DNA from: Blasia pusilla
Taxonomy: Eukaryota > Marchantiophyta > Marchantiopsida > Blasiales
Direction of reading: 5' to 3'
Assembly: GCA_050084515.1 (NCBI GenBank)
Contig: CM114273.1
Location: forward strand, 19,468,001 to 19,532,000
DNA: 64,000 nucleotides
In this document: piece after piece, positions 1 through 11,500 of the stretch
How the letters are laid out: each line of letters opens with the position of its first letter
Position numbering within the stretch: the first letter of the stretch is position 1
The notes under the pieces: generated by a model
The model's input: only the letters and a program-made list of their open reading frames with translations
Told to the model about the DNA's origin: nothing
The model's database searches: none
Program-made: the position numbers and the translations under genes

Positions 1-389
1 CACTTGACAACTCAATGCGGATCCCTAGACCCTTTAACGTACCCAAATGATGCATGGTTAATGTAAAATAGCTCCTATAACTCCTTAGGAAATTGTGTAT
101 TGGGCGTCGCTCTCCTCCTGTCACCTTAGGGTCCATATCTGGCTTCCAAGTCTCCATCGTGACTACGGTAGGACTCTCTGACGTGGGTGTCACTGGTTGC
201 TTTGGTGCAACCTCCTCTCGGACAATAGAACTCGATTGTTCTCATGCAGCCAACTTCAATTTTTGATCTCCACGTGCAGTACCCAGAACCACGCTTGATG
301 TTGTAGCTACCATCTCTTGGCGTACCTGCAAAACATCCGAAGAAGTCCAACAATGTCTCTCCCAATCATCCCTAATGTATCAATCTCCT

Positions 390-1440
390 CAGGTCTCGCC
401 CCTAGCCACTACCTCAACTGTCTTGCTAGGTATGGGGCTCACTAACGCAACAATTGTGATCTGTCGCATCCTCAAACAAGGCTGCTTAGCTTCTCCTAAG
501 TTGAACATCCATGTCAAGCAGTTCATGTCCATCGCCTGACCTAAGACATGACGTCGTGATTCCTCTGATAGTGACGGTACTGCCGTCACTCCTGTGGGGA
601 ATTACATCGCTCGCTATTGCTCATTGGCATTGGGCTCCACCAATCGTTGTACTTGGTCATCCCAAACCAAGCCATGTCCGGCCTCCTTGAATGCATAGGA
701 AGCGACAAAACTCACAAATATGGGAAAGGCTGCCCGTGGCATGCCAATCTTGTTGACCATAGTCAACGAAGATCAATCATCATGCAGTTCTGCCTTTGAT
801 TGACCGACAACCTCGATCTAGAATAGAATCCACCAAAAAATTGGAGGGATGCTCCACTCTTGCATAAGCCCTCCACAACACCTCATATGGCACCAAGTTG
901 ATCCACCAAAGACGCAGACGATGTGCTCATGAACGCACACTTGCCGCATCCAACAATACTTCCAGGCCAATCCATACGCGCACCTGATGTGTACTTGTCA
1001 TCCCTCGAGACCTTGAATTTCCCAAATTGGCACATTCTCCAAAATGTATGCTCGAGAACGGGATTGATACTCCTGCAAGTGTTGCAAGATCCGCATCATC
1101 TCCAAAAATAACCTAGACCGAGATCAGCTAACCTGCTATCTTGTCTAGCACTCGATTGGCCTTGATACGGCCAACCTACAATGACCAAATCTATGGTTCC
1201 GACCCGCTCCAAGTCCTACGCCCCCAATAAATGAAATGTCCCTCGATAGGGAACTTTGATAATTCTGGATAGCGGACGCAAACAACAAGTCGGGAAATCG
1301 GAGGCGTAATTGCGCCACATGGTGAAGTGAAGCGCGCCTTGCAATATCATCAATCTCAACATGCAGGTAGTGTTGCATGCGCACTCCAGCCTACAAAATA
1401 GCAGCTAAGCTAGTGCTGATCCCTCCAAAGAGATCCAACA
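390..1440 (-). pseudogene. DNMT3-type cytosine-C5 methyltransferase domain of copy 1, decayed
   Basis: On the minus strand, broken frames keep the C5-methyltransferase motifs in unpermuted order. Motif I is VLDLFGGISTS (about 1440-1410). It is followed by the E-x-D-D-x-A-R segment (1384-1300) and DLVIVGWPYQGQ (about 1190-1155). Motif VI is AYILENVP (about 1058-1032). The C-terminal SRRHVLGQAMDMNCLTW (about 560-505) fits motif X. The catalytic Pro-Cys of motif IV reads Pro-Tyr, a TGT to TAT change, so this copy should be inactive even apart from its stops. The motif order (I, IV, VI, X) fits DNMT3 and not the rearranged DRM order. Confidence 0.7.
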
Positions 1441-1903
1441 CGCGAATACCCTCCTTTGGGATGTACCATACAATCGGGGTGGTGTCCAAAGGGGTCATAG
1501 TAGCACTCTTGGCTACCTTGGGTTTCTCTGACCCGTCATGCTCTGGTGCAAACGCCTCACTCCAGGCCGTTTCCACATCCTCATCAAAAAAATGTTGGAG
1601 CTCCTCACTAGAGCCCCACAGCGGCACCTCTCCTCCACGGAATGATGCGGCTACCATAACACTCCTCTCCCTAGAACTGTCAGGCGCGGGGATGTCCTTT
1701 GCATGGACATGCCCCTCAATCAAATCAAAAGGCCACGTGGTGGCACTGCCAAATGCTGCTAAAGTCGCCATCTCTCTTGGCCGTCGCTCGATCACTTCAC
1801 CCGTGAATCAAATAGGTAATGAACAAAGTCGTCCATCACCGGATTTCCATCCTAGTCTGTAGGATGTTGACTCCTCCTAGTAATCCACGGAAAACTCCAT
1901 CGG

Positions 1904-2545
1904 TTACAACACTGCTCCACCAACCAAGACGTCGTAGGACTCTGCATCAGTCGCTATAGCCTTGGCTCGCACCACGGACTCATCTATAGGATGTCCTGGG
2001 AAAATCCTCACCAAGACCTCCTGTCGGATGATAAAATCTCTGGTACTCTCTCCATCCAAGGATGTTTGTATCCTGAATGGACAATGCTCCACATCGGCCC
2101 TCGTTAGGCCCAAACCTGTGAATGCCGCCTTCCCCAACATCAGGGGTTGCGCTCCTGAATCTAACAAGACACGCTGTAGAAAAAATAATCTACCTCCTGG
2201 ACTCACCAACTGGAAGATCTCTCCCCGGTTATCGAGCAGCACAACACTTGGAGCAACCATGGCAAGCTCTATCACGGGTCTAGCGCACATTTCCGCCATC
2301 CTAGCAACCGCAACCTGCCACGAATCTGAAGTGGATGGCCCGAGCATCGGCTCCAAGGGCAGGTCAATCACCTCCTCTACAATAACCTGTGAATGCGATA
2401 CAAGAACACAATCTCTACGCTCACATAGCGTAGCGGCCATCCGAAAAACCTCGGCGGGCGTACCTCCCAACGTCATAACATCGGAAGCAGAAAATAGCAA
2501 AGCATGATACATCATGGTGGTTGCCCCCAACATCATACTCAACAC
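1904..2545 (-). pseudogene. Retropepsin-like protease region of copy 1
   Basis: A 213-codon open frame on the minus strand carries VLLDSGAQPLMLGKAAFTGL, the Asp-Ser-Gly active-site loop typical of retrotransposon aspartic proteases. Next comes the segment CPFRIQTSLDGES, shared with copies 2 and 3. The frame ends at AESYDVLVGGAVL, which is also conserved in the other copies. It is the longest intact stretch of copy 1. Upstream it joins the gag C-terminus and downstream the methyltransferase. The annotation rests on the DSG motif and on conservation between the copies. Confidence 0.7.
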
Positions 2546-2825
2546 ATGCTCCTCCCAATAGGAGTCATCGCACTCGCTTCTCCCATCGCCCTCCGTGCCT
2601 GCACACCAACAACATCAACTCTCCGAGAACTCTGATCAGGACCCATCAATGGGGTCCTCATCGCCTTAGACAACATGAAAGACTGAGGAAGCCTGGTCTG
2701 TTTCCTGGCTTCCCCTCTGTGTGGATCCAACTTCGCGGCCGCTCCATGTGTAACAACAGTGTCCGCCTCCCTCCAACCTTACTATTCAACCTCCGTGCTT
2801 GATGGAAGCATTTCCCACACTCTTC

Positions 2826-2936
<111 letters not shown>

Positions 2937-2939
2937 CTG

Positions 2940-4790
2940 AATTCGATGTTGCTTGAATGCTCATCGGTAGGGATCTTTGTCCAAACTCTTGTTGCAGGAC
3001 GACCTTGGGGCTTTCCCGTAGAGTCCATTGATGTCATTCGAAACTAGGGTTCTAAATGCTCATCATAGAGTTTCTTTGACCGAGCTCTTATTTTCGGAAA
3101 ATTGTGGGGCCTCTTAAATTGAGCCCATCGATGTCATTTGGAACTAGAGTTCCGAATGCTCATTGCTTAGGTTTTTTTCCGAGCTCAATGTTTCTTGACA
3201 ATTGTGGGGCTTTTCTGATGGGGTTTGTTGATGACATTCGAAACTAGAGTTTCAAAAGCTCATCGGTTAGGATCTTTGTCCGAACTCTTGTTGCAAGACA
3301 ACGCTGGGGCGTTCCCGTGGAGTCCATCAATGTCATTCAGAACTAGAGTTCTGAATGCTCATTGTCAAGGTTCTTTGATCAAGTTCTCAATTCTAGACAA
3401 CTGTGGGGCCTCTTCGACTGAGCCCATCAATGTCATTCGAAACTAGAGTTCCGAATGCTCATCGCTTAGGTTGTTTGTCCGAGCCTGACGTTTCTTGACG
3501 AGTGTGGAGCTTTCTTAATGGGGTCCATCGATGACATTCTGAACTAGGGTTCCAAATCCTCCTTATTGAGGTTGTTCGGTGGAGATCTTGTTTATGGATT
3601 CAGAACTCTAGTTTTGATTTCGGGGATTTTTTCATGGGGTCAATTGATGTCATTCGATGTCATCCAAAATGAGAGTTCCCAATGCTCATCGCTTAGGTTG
3701 TTTGTCAGAGCCTGATGTTTCTTGATGACTGTAGGGCTTTCCCGATGGGGTCCATTAATGACATTCAGAACTAGAATTCCAACTGCTCATCGGTGAGGAT
3801 CTTTGTATGAAGTCTTATTGCAGGACGACGCTAGGGCTTTCTCGTGGAGTCCATCGATGTCATTTAGAACTAGAGTTCCAAATGCTCATTGCCAAGGTTC
3901 TTTGACCAAGCTCTCACTTCCTAACAACTATCGGGCTCCTCCGACTGATCCCATCGATGTCATCCAAAACTATAGTTCCGAATGCTCATTGCCAAGGCTC
4001 TTCAACATAGCTATCAATTTCGAGCACCTATGGGGATTTCCCGAGGGGTCCATTGATGACATTCCCAGTTTTCATTTCCCGACGATTGTGGGGCTTTCTT
4101 GACGAAGTGCATCAATGTCATTCAGAACTAGCGTTCCAAATCATCCTCGTTGAGGCAGTAGGGTGGAGATCACATTTTTGGATTCAGAACTCTAGTTCCG
4201 ATTGTGGGGATTTTTTCATGGAGTCAATTGATGTCATTCAATGTCATCTGGAACTAGATTTCTGAATGCTCATCGCTTAGATTGTTTGTCTGAGCTTGAT
4301 GTTTCTTGACAACTCTGGGGATCTCCCAATGGGGTCCATCAATGAGATTCAGAACTAGAGTTTTGAATGCTCATTGCCAAGGTTCTTTGACACGGCTCTC
4401 AATCGCGGGCACCTGTAAGGCTTTCCAGACGGGCCCATTGGTGGCATTTGAAAGTAGAGTGCCAAAGGCGCATTGCTTAGGTTTTTTGTCCGAGTTATCA
4501 TTTCCCAACGACTCTGGGGTTTTCCCAATGGATCGCATCAATGTCATTTGGAACTAGGGTTTCGAATCCTCCTAATTGAGGTTTTTTGGTGGAGATCTTG
4601 TTTCTAGATTCACAACTCTAGTTCCGAATGTGGGGATTTTTTCATGAAGTCAATTGATGTCATTCAATGTCATCCAGAACTAGAGTTTTGAATGCTTATT
4701 GCTTAGGTCGTTTGTCCTAGCCCTATGTTTCTTGACAATTGTGGGGCTTTCCCAACGGGGATTCGGAACTAGAGTTTCGAGCTCTCAATC
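2940..4790. repeat. Tandem array of diverged ~100-bp units (about 18 copies)
   Basis: A unit of about 100 bp recurs throughout. It contains variants of GATGTCATTCGGAACTAGAG, then TTCCGAATGCTCATCGCTTAGG, then TTGACAATTGTGGGGC. Clear unit starts fall near 3023, 3124, 3226, 3323 and 3424. Copies differ by many substitutions and some indels, so the array is old. Open frames that repeat FRTRVLNAHCQGSL are by-products of the period. No promoter or gene is evident inside it. Confidence 0.9.
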
Positions 4791-6320
4791 ATTCCATAAC
4801 CAATATCACAGAACACAAGTCTGGACTTGGGATCCCATTGGCAATGCCTCACTTCTTTTCAGTCGTATGGACATATGTCCTCTACCCCCCATGTTTAGTA
4901 GCCGCTATCTAGTTACATATTTCTATCGAAGGTTGTGCTCTAAAGCGCTACCTCGTAGTACCTCTTCAAATCTCCATGAGTGCAGGGGTACTATGTAGCA
5001 CCCCTGCAGTACTAGTTACATATTCCTATCAAATTTTGTGCTCCAAAGTGCTACTTGGTAGTACCCCTTTGAATTTCTGTCAGTGCAAGCGTACTACATA
5101 GCTCCCCTTCAGTTCTAGGGGTACTACATGATACCGCTTCAAACGTGGTACCCTTTGAGTAATATGTATCACGTAACTACCCATTATTACTTCATTTTAA
5201 ATTTCAACTAGTATTCATTTCTTAGCTCTAGGAGGTCGAGTCACCCTACTACGTATCCTACTTGAGCCATTTACTAAAGCCTATTTCGTTGTGGCGAGAA
5301 TATGTACGTTACTATTTAATCCTAATGGGGAAGTTTGATCGTCAATGCGTGGGAATATGTGGGGATGTATGTTAGGGCAAGGAATATTACAATACATCAC
5401 GTTGTTATCATATTCTCTTTCCAACTTTGAGATATTGTGCAGTGTGGACGTTATCCTCGACCTGCGTAGTCAGGATGCTATTATTTTAAGTTTTAGTTTG
5501 ATTCCGAGGACTTGCGTGGATTTTGGAAGGAGTACTTGCTCTGAACTTGAGATTGAATTGGATAGTTTCAATGATTTCTCACATCCAAAACGTGTCCAAA
5601 AAATCTCTTCATCCGCATTGAATTCCACTATAGACCAGTGCAACATGTGCTCAAGGACATTTTCTCACAGCGGGCAGAAGTGGATATTCCATTTCTGTAA
5701 GTTAACTTGTAAGTGAAGGTTCTTTCATGTTGCAAGATTGCACTGTTCGATTTGGAATAGTGCAATCACTAGGATCCCATGTCCAATGTATGGTGCAGAC
5801 GTACCTCCTCTTGCTAGAGGCGTCGTTGACTTGTAAAAAATGGCCTACCAACCATTGCACTATATCATATGTGGAGTCCAAGTACTCAATTTTCTAAGCA
5901 CTTGGCGAGATTTTTGCGAACGTATTGCGAGCGTATTGAGGGTAAAAATTTTTGGGAATTGAATATGAGAGTGTGGGGCGTATTATGCATTTTGATGCAT
6001 ATGCAAATGCTTATGAGTGTTTTGCAAGTATTTTTTGAGTTCATTGCAAGTGGTTTGTAAGTTAATGGACTAGCAAAAGGTTGAGACTCCAAATTCTTAG
6101 ATACTTTAGCCAATTTCTCTCGGTTTTTGCCACGATGATCTTCTCCTCAACATATTTCAACTTGGAAATCTCTACTTTCCCGTATTTTATCTTTTAGAAT
6201 GGGGTAGAGAGTGTTTTTGTGGCATATTTGGGGAGGTCACATGTCAATCTTGATAGGTCAAGGATGAGCCAATGAGGAGGAGGATAACTTGAGTGAAAAA
6301 AATATCCCTTGGTTTGGGCT
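4791..6320. other. Intergenic stretch with a ~104-bp tandem duplication
   Basis: I see no gene here. At about 4909-5010 and 5013-5117 the same ~104-bp segment occurs twice, starting TAGTTACATATT and ending near CCCCTTCAGT or CCCCTGCAGT. The 123-codon frame at 5345-5716 has no recognisable motif and is probably chance. Confidence 0.6.
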
Positions 6321-6620
6321 AATTTAGAACTATTTTGAGTAACTTTCCATCTCATGTAAGTTTTTTTGTTTCGAGGTTTTGTTGATTTTCCTTTTTGGGA
6401 AGTGACCCTTGACCTACTATTTTAGATTAGGATAGTTTGGGTCACTTATGGGCAGAGGTCACTAGGGAGAGATTTTGGGGAAGGAGAGAAGGCTTGGAAG
6501 AGGTTATTCTTTCTTTCTTGAGCCTCCTTCCATGAGAAGGTATAACTAAGGTCCTTTTTGCTTTGTGTCTATATCTGGGTTCTCTCACCAAAAGTGGGTT
6601 TGTACGTATAAAATGAGCCA
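6320..6620. repeat. Diverged copy of the ~400-bp dispersed repeat
   Basis: The stretch contains GGGAAGTGACCCTTGACC, then a TCACTAGGGAGAG block, then TTCTTTCTTGAGCCTCCTTCC, and ends near AAAAGTGGGTTT. The same blocks occur in the same order and spacing at 26.9-27.3 kb and 42.1-42.5 kb, where the two copies are much more alike. It is probably an old transposon end or solo LTR; no coding capacity is seen. Confidence 0.5.
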
Positions 6621-7474
6621 TGGAGTGTTTTTATGAATTCTTGCTTGCTCATTTTAGTCATTTACAAGTTTAGTATAAAGAGAGAGAAATATCTCTACTA
6701 TAAGTCTGTAATAATGCGAGAGCTTAATCTAGAGCGAGAGATATACCTCTTCTTGTTGATTTTGTAGGTTGGGGATTCTATCCCCCATGTATTTTCTCCT
6801 AGTAGACAATACATGGGAATATATGGAATTGGAGGGGAATCTTCTCTAGAGACTTCCGGAGGGCCCATAAATCCTTATCAAGTTGAAAGGAGAGAAGAAG
6901 GGAATCAATCTTTGTCCCCTCAACTTTGTGTCTAATGATCTAATCTCTCTTGAGGAAGCAAGATAAATGATAGGGGAGGGGTGGAGGGGAAGGACCTTCT
7001 CCATTCCTTAGAAATACTAAAAGGATAGAGATCAAGAATGGTATTGGTACTATAAGGAAATTAAGAAGATGGAATGACCATCCATTATATCGAGGGAGTC
7101 TCTTATTATCTCTATCGAGATGAAAAAATAAAAACAGGCCTTCTCTAGAGGGCATCCCTCTAGCCAAGTGCACGACACAAACTTACAAGTACTACCATAG
7201 ACTATCTAATATCAAATGTAGCGACAATTAGATACTAGTCATATGGCTTTTCGTATTGTGTGAACTATCACTTTCCAGATTTGTATTGTATCTCATATAA
7301 TAAGAATTCATAGAACCGGGGGTGAAAGCTCCCTTCTGTCTCTTGTCCCCCTCCTCTGCATCCCAATGGATTTTCCATCGAAGTTTCTATTACGCTTTCT
7401 CTAGCATCTTTTCCATAATCTAGTTCTCTCGGGTATAAATAAAGTATAAACTACATGACAAAATTGCAATGAAT
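6621..7474. other. Intergenic, no feature seen
   Basis: AT-rich sequence with only short frames and no motif that I recognise. Confidence 0.5.
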
Positions 7475-7550
7475 GCACTGCCGGGGTGGGTGGTCCCGGC
7501 CTCATGACCTCATGTGGTCATGCGGCCGGGACCACCCACCCCGGCAGTGC
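7475..7550. repeat. Near-perfect 35-bp inverted repeat (hairpin)
   Basis: The arms are 7475-7509 and 7516-7550. They pair over 35 bp with one mismatch around a 6-nt spacer (TCATGT). The arm begins GCACTGCCGGGGTGGGTGG. A related sequence, TGCACTCCCGGGGTGG, occurs near 13555, so the hairpin and this partial relative lie on either side of the ROCO gene. It could be a foldback/MITE-type element or a small-RNA hairpin; nothing else identifies it. Confidence 0.9.
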
Positions 7551-8568
7551 AACGCAGTTACCAGTGTCTTGAGAAGAAAAGATGCACTTCGATAAAAACG
7601 AGTGATGGAAAACCCATCGGAAGTACAACAACAAGACCAGAAAAGGAAGAAGGGGGCATTAGACCAGTGTCTCCAGACTCTGAGGCAGAGATTCGTCGTA
7701 CCTTTTGCATTTTAAAACGGATTCTCGGACTTTACAGAGTTATGGACTCCAAGGTCTTGTGAGGCATAAGATTTGACTTTTTTATGGCGATCTGATGGAA
7801 AGCCTTGGAGTATGTAGAATGTGAGCCGGTGAGTAGAACCACAGACAGAGAGAGAGAGACAGACAGACAGTCAGACACAGAGAGACACAGGGGGGAGGGA
7901 GAATGGGAGAATTAGAGTCCTATGAATGAAATTGCACTAAAATCAAATCAGTTGGTCTTCGGAGCTGAACCTGCTGGCGAATCAACGGAGGGATCACCGA
8001 GATGAGGATTTAGGAGCACTTTTCTTCGTTCACTGAAGCTGAATATTTCCGTGCATCGACGCATCTGACTGTGATGTCCATTTCATCCCACCGAGGAAGA
8101 ATTGATTGGAGTTTGACCACCAGAATCACGCTGAGTTTCTCTTCCCGATCCATCCATTCACGAGGTTAGTCCACTTAGTGTCGCTCATTTACAGTTTGAA
8201 AGCCTGGCACAATCTCCAGACACCGAGCATGCTGAGTTTATTATAACCCTGTTATGACTACTGTCGCATAGAGATTTCTTGATTTAGATTAAGCACGTTA
8301 GCTCCGATTACCGCGCCATTCTAAACAGTACACTCTCACGTGTTTATAGAGACTCCATATATAGTGTAGGCCTCCATGGAATTCTTACTGTTGAGCTGTT
8401 TAAGTAAAGGTGTATTTTCCTTTCTCCGATTGCAGGGACTCGAGTTCTTTAGAAGTGATTTTCGTGTATGCAGTCCTGATGCCTCGTGAATCGTCGAGTT
8501 TCGTGACGCTCAAGTAGCTCCGGCCGTTCTGGTAGTGGTGGGGAATCTCTCTTTCGGATGCCTCCATA
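7551..8568 (+). promoter_or_regulatory. Promoter/5' leader of the ROCO gene with a likely leader intron and small uORFs
   Basis: A plausible leader intron runs from GAG|GTTAGT at 8165 to TTGCAG| at 8435. After it, three tiny upstream ORFs precede the main start: ATG CAG TCC TGA at 8468, a 12-codon ORF at 8479-8517 beginning MPRESSSF, and ATG CCT CCA TAA just before the start codon. Such uORFs could lower translation of the main frame; this is inference. A GA/CA-rich tract lies at about 7845-7900. Confidence 0.45.
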
Positions 8569-11500
8569 ATGGCGGAGGCCGTGGATGGAAATAGAGTCGT
8601 GTTAAGAATTTTGGACGAATTGGTCCAGAAGTTGGGCTGTGAGGATCCACCTCTTGAGAAGCTTGCGAAGGCGCTGGAGGAGGTCACCATATTGAAGGTA
8701 GAAAGTTCGGAGAGGACGATCGGGACCCTGAGATTGCTGGGAAAAGCCTTATTAAGTAAAATATACTTGAATCTGCGCGAATGCCATCTGAATCTGGCTT
8801 CTTCGAGTGAGTCTGTTGGCGTGAAAGAGAAAGAGGGTTGTTTGCTGGTGTTGGAGAGTATCGCGTCAGGGAGCATGCCACATTTGGAAGTCCTGAGTCT
8901 AAAGCACCTCCCCGTCGGATTGGAAGGTATGCAGCTGATCATCAATGCTGCGGAGAAGGGTCACATTTCGAAACTGAGGTTGCTGGAGTCGAACGGAAGC
9001 CATTTCGGGAACGCAGGATTTCTGGCTCTTGGCACGGCTGCGGCGGAAGGTCATTTCCAGCAGTTGGAAAGCCTCTCTTCGTCGGGCGATCACTTCCCGA
9101 GGGATGGTTACAGTCTCGGCGTGTTCACCGGAATGAAGACTGTAGCACGTGCCATGGAGGAAGGCTGCTTGAGGAACCTAGCACGGTTGCGACTGGTGGG
9201 CATCATGGTCGGGGATGATGAAGCTGAAAGTCTCGCTCGCGCCATGAGGTCCTCCCGCTTAACATCTCTGAAGCATTTCGAGTTGTACAGTCCGCGCATC
9301 CGAGCCGCGGGGATCATCGCCTTGGGAAGTGCCATCGAATCGGGCTATGTACCCTTCCTGGAGAGTCTCGGTATCGACAAGGAAAAGACTCCCGAGAAAC
9401 CGTGGGATCGAATCTCTGAGGAAGGCACGCAGGCCATCGCCAAAGCACTGGCATCGGGGCACCTGCGCTACCTCACGACATTGGAGCTGGACGGGTTCAA
9501 GGGCGGGGGACTCGTCACCAGCGCCTTGGCGTCTCACGGGATCGCGACCTTGACGACTCTCTCGCTGGCAAACATGGAGCTGGGAGCGATGGAGGCGTCG
9601 AACATTGCAAGGGCATTGGCCGGGCTACCTTCGCTCAGGGAACTCTACTTACACGGAAACCCCCTGGGCGAGAACGGGTGGCACGCTCTGGCCGCAGCCT
9701 TGGAGTCGTCCACCCACGGGGCCTCCCAATTGGTGGAGCTGGACTTGGGCGAGCCTCCCGGCGATGACGCGGTGATCAGATTCGCCCACTTGTTGGCCGA
9801 AAACCGTCTGCCCAAATTGCTGACGCTGGGCATGGCGGCTAATGAGAGTCCTGGATTAGGAGAGTCGGCCACGATGGCGGTCATCAACGCTTATCAGAGG
9901 AATCGCTTGCTCACAGCCCATCTGCACGTGAGCTGGCCGTCGGGTCCGTCGAAGGAGAACTGGATGGGTTTCAGGCGAAGAAACGAGAGAGGAGCCGACG
10001 ATTCGAGTCACGGAGTTCAGGTGGACGCCGTGTATGGACGAGTGTTCCTTTGCGGGTTCCCGGGCGTGGGAAAGACCACTCTCAGGAAGTCCCTGAGCAA
10101 AACGGGCTCCGGGTTGACCCCGCGACTCTTCGGCAGCTCTAAACAGCGGTGCCAGAGTCAGACTCGAGGCATCGACGTCCTTCAATTGAGCCGCGGGAAT
10201 CTCAAGCTCGCAGTGTGGGACCTTGCGGGTCAGCAAGAGTACCATGTGCTCCATAGTGCCTTCTTCCGGGATCTGGGTCACAGTGACCAAGCCACAATAT
10301 TCGTCGTGGTTTGCAGAGCTAATGCGGGAAATTCCCACTCGGAAAAGGATCAGAAAGAACTGCACTATTGGCTCCGATTCATTGCATCGAGCTCGACCAG
10401 AGGGGTTGATGGCTTCAAGCGCCAGGTGCTAATCGTCTTCAACCGCTTTCACAACCACATTTGCAAGAGGATGGCATATTGGAAAGACTGGCTGGATATG
10501 TTCAAAAAGGATTTCGAGGACCGCCTCGATATCGAGGTCGATGTCGAGCGCAGTACTTTCGATGTGCGAGGCAAGAAGCACGCTAAGCGCTTTGAAAAAG
10601 TATTGTTTAGGAGAGCGGAAGCTCTGCTGAAAGATAAGAAGATTCCAGCGTTGTGTTTGGATTTACAGAAGGATCTGCGAGTCTGGAGCCAAGAGAACAA
10701 GGAATTCCCGATTCTGACCTGGACGGAAGTGAAGAAGCGACTAAGAATCATGGGCCTGGAAAACTTGTCGGACGGGGAGATCACGGCGGCCCTGGCGTAT
10801 CTGAGTCAAGTAGGGACAGTCATCAACTTTCCCAAGGGGTCCTTGAGAGATGGAGATTTGGCCGATCTGAATCTCACGGTGGCAAGTCTCGAATGGTTCT
10901 GTCAGCGGGTCGTGGGGCACTTGCTCCTCCCCGAAGACTTATGGGTCGCCCTCAGGGGAAAGCTGGACGACTCTTACAGCATGAAGATCTCGGAGTTGCT
11001 GAAATTCTACAAGGGCTTCACCGAGCTGCAGATGACTCAGACTGTCGCTATGCTACTCCGGATGGGTCTGTGCTACAAGGTGGGCGAAGACAGAATTTTC
11101 ATTCCGGCTCTTGTTCACCAGAACACTTCGTTGCCCTTCTGGTGGGTGGATCCCAAGCCCGGTCAAAATCAATGGACCGTGGGATTCAGCTTGGTGCCGG
11201 AGGACAGCAAGACAACTCTGCTGCCATCGTCACTATTTGCAAGATTGCAGGTTGAATTGGGTCAGGACACCCTGATCAGGAACTCGGTCGGGGTCTGCTT
11301 TTGTGTTGGCAGATCGTTCGTCGCCTTCAAGGCAATGGGGATGTTCAAGGTTCTGGTGGAATACAGGGCCGAAGAAACGGACGATATCACCGATCGTGTC
11401 GACATAATGGTAAAACCCTTGTTTGATGAGACGATCGACACTACCTTCGAGGACCGGAGGAAAATGAGGGTGTCTCAGGTGAACTTCGCCGACGTTCTCT

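Larger units (their letters stand above)
1..2790 (-). mobile_element. Ty3/gypsy retrotransposon copy 1, partial (gag end, protease, DNMT-like, start of RT)
   Basis: Read on the minus strand, the order is: gag C-terminus (about 2790-2540), an aspartic protease-like region (2545-1904, motif LLDSGAQPLMLGKAAF), a linker, a cytosine-methyltransferase-like region (about 1440-390), and the region before the RT (about 160-1, similar to METWEPYMGPKLTGGE in copy 3). The window edge cuts it off. The frame is broken many times by stops and shifts. It resembles copy 3 (38.2-42.1 kb) more closely than copy 2 (28.9-38.2 kb): the gag tail LDPHRGEARKQTRLPQSF has a near twin in copy 3. On its gag side it ends near a (GA)n tract, and no LTR is visible. 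I infer an old, dead copy. Confidence 0.85.

Noticed and set aside
3225-4557. Several plus-strand frames repeating FRTRVLNAHCQGSL
   Set aside because: They follow the ~100-bp satellite period; the frame is not kept from unit to unit.
8400-8945. 181-codon minus-strand frame over the ROCO start
   Set aside because: Shadow of the ROCO coding region; no domain.
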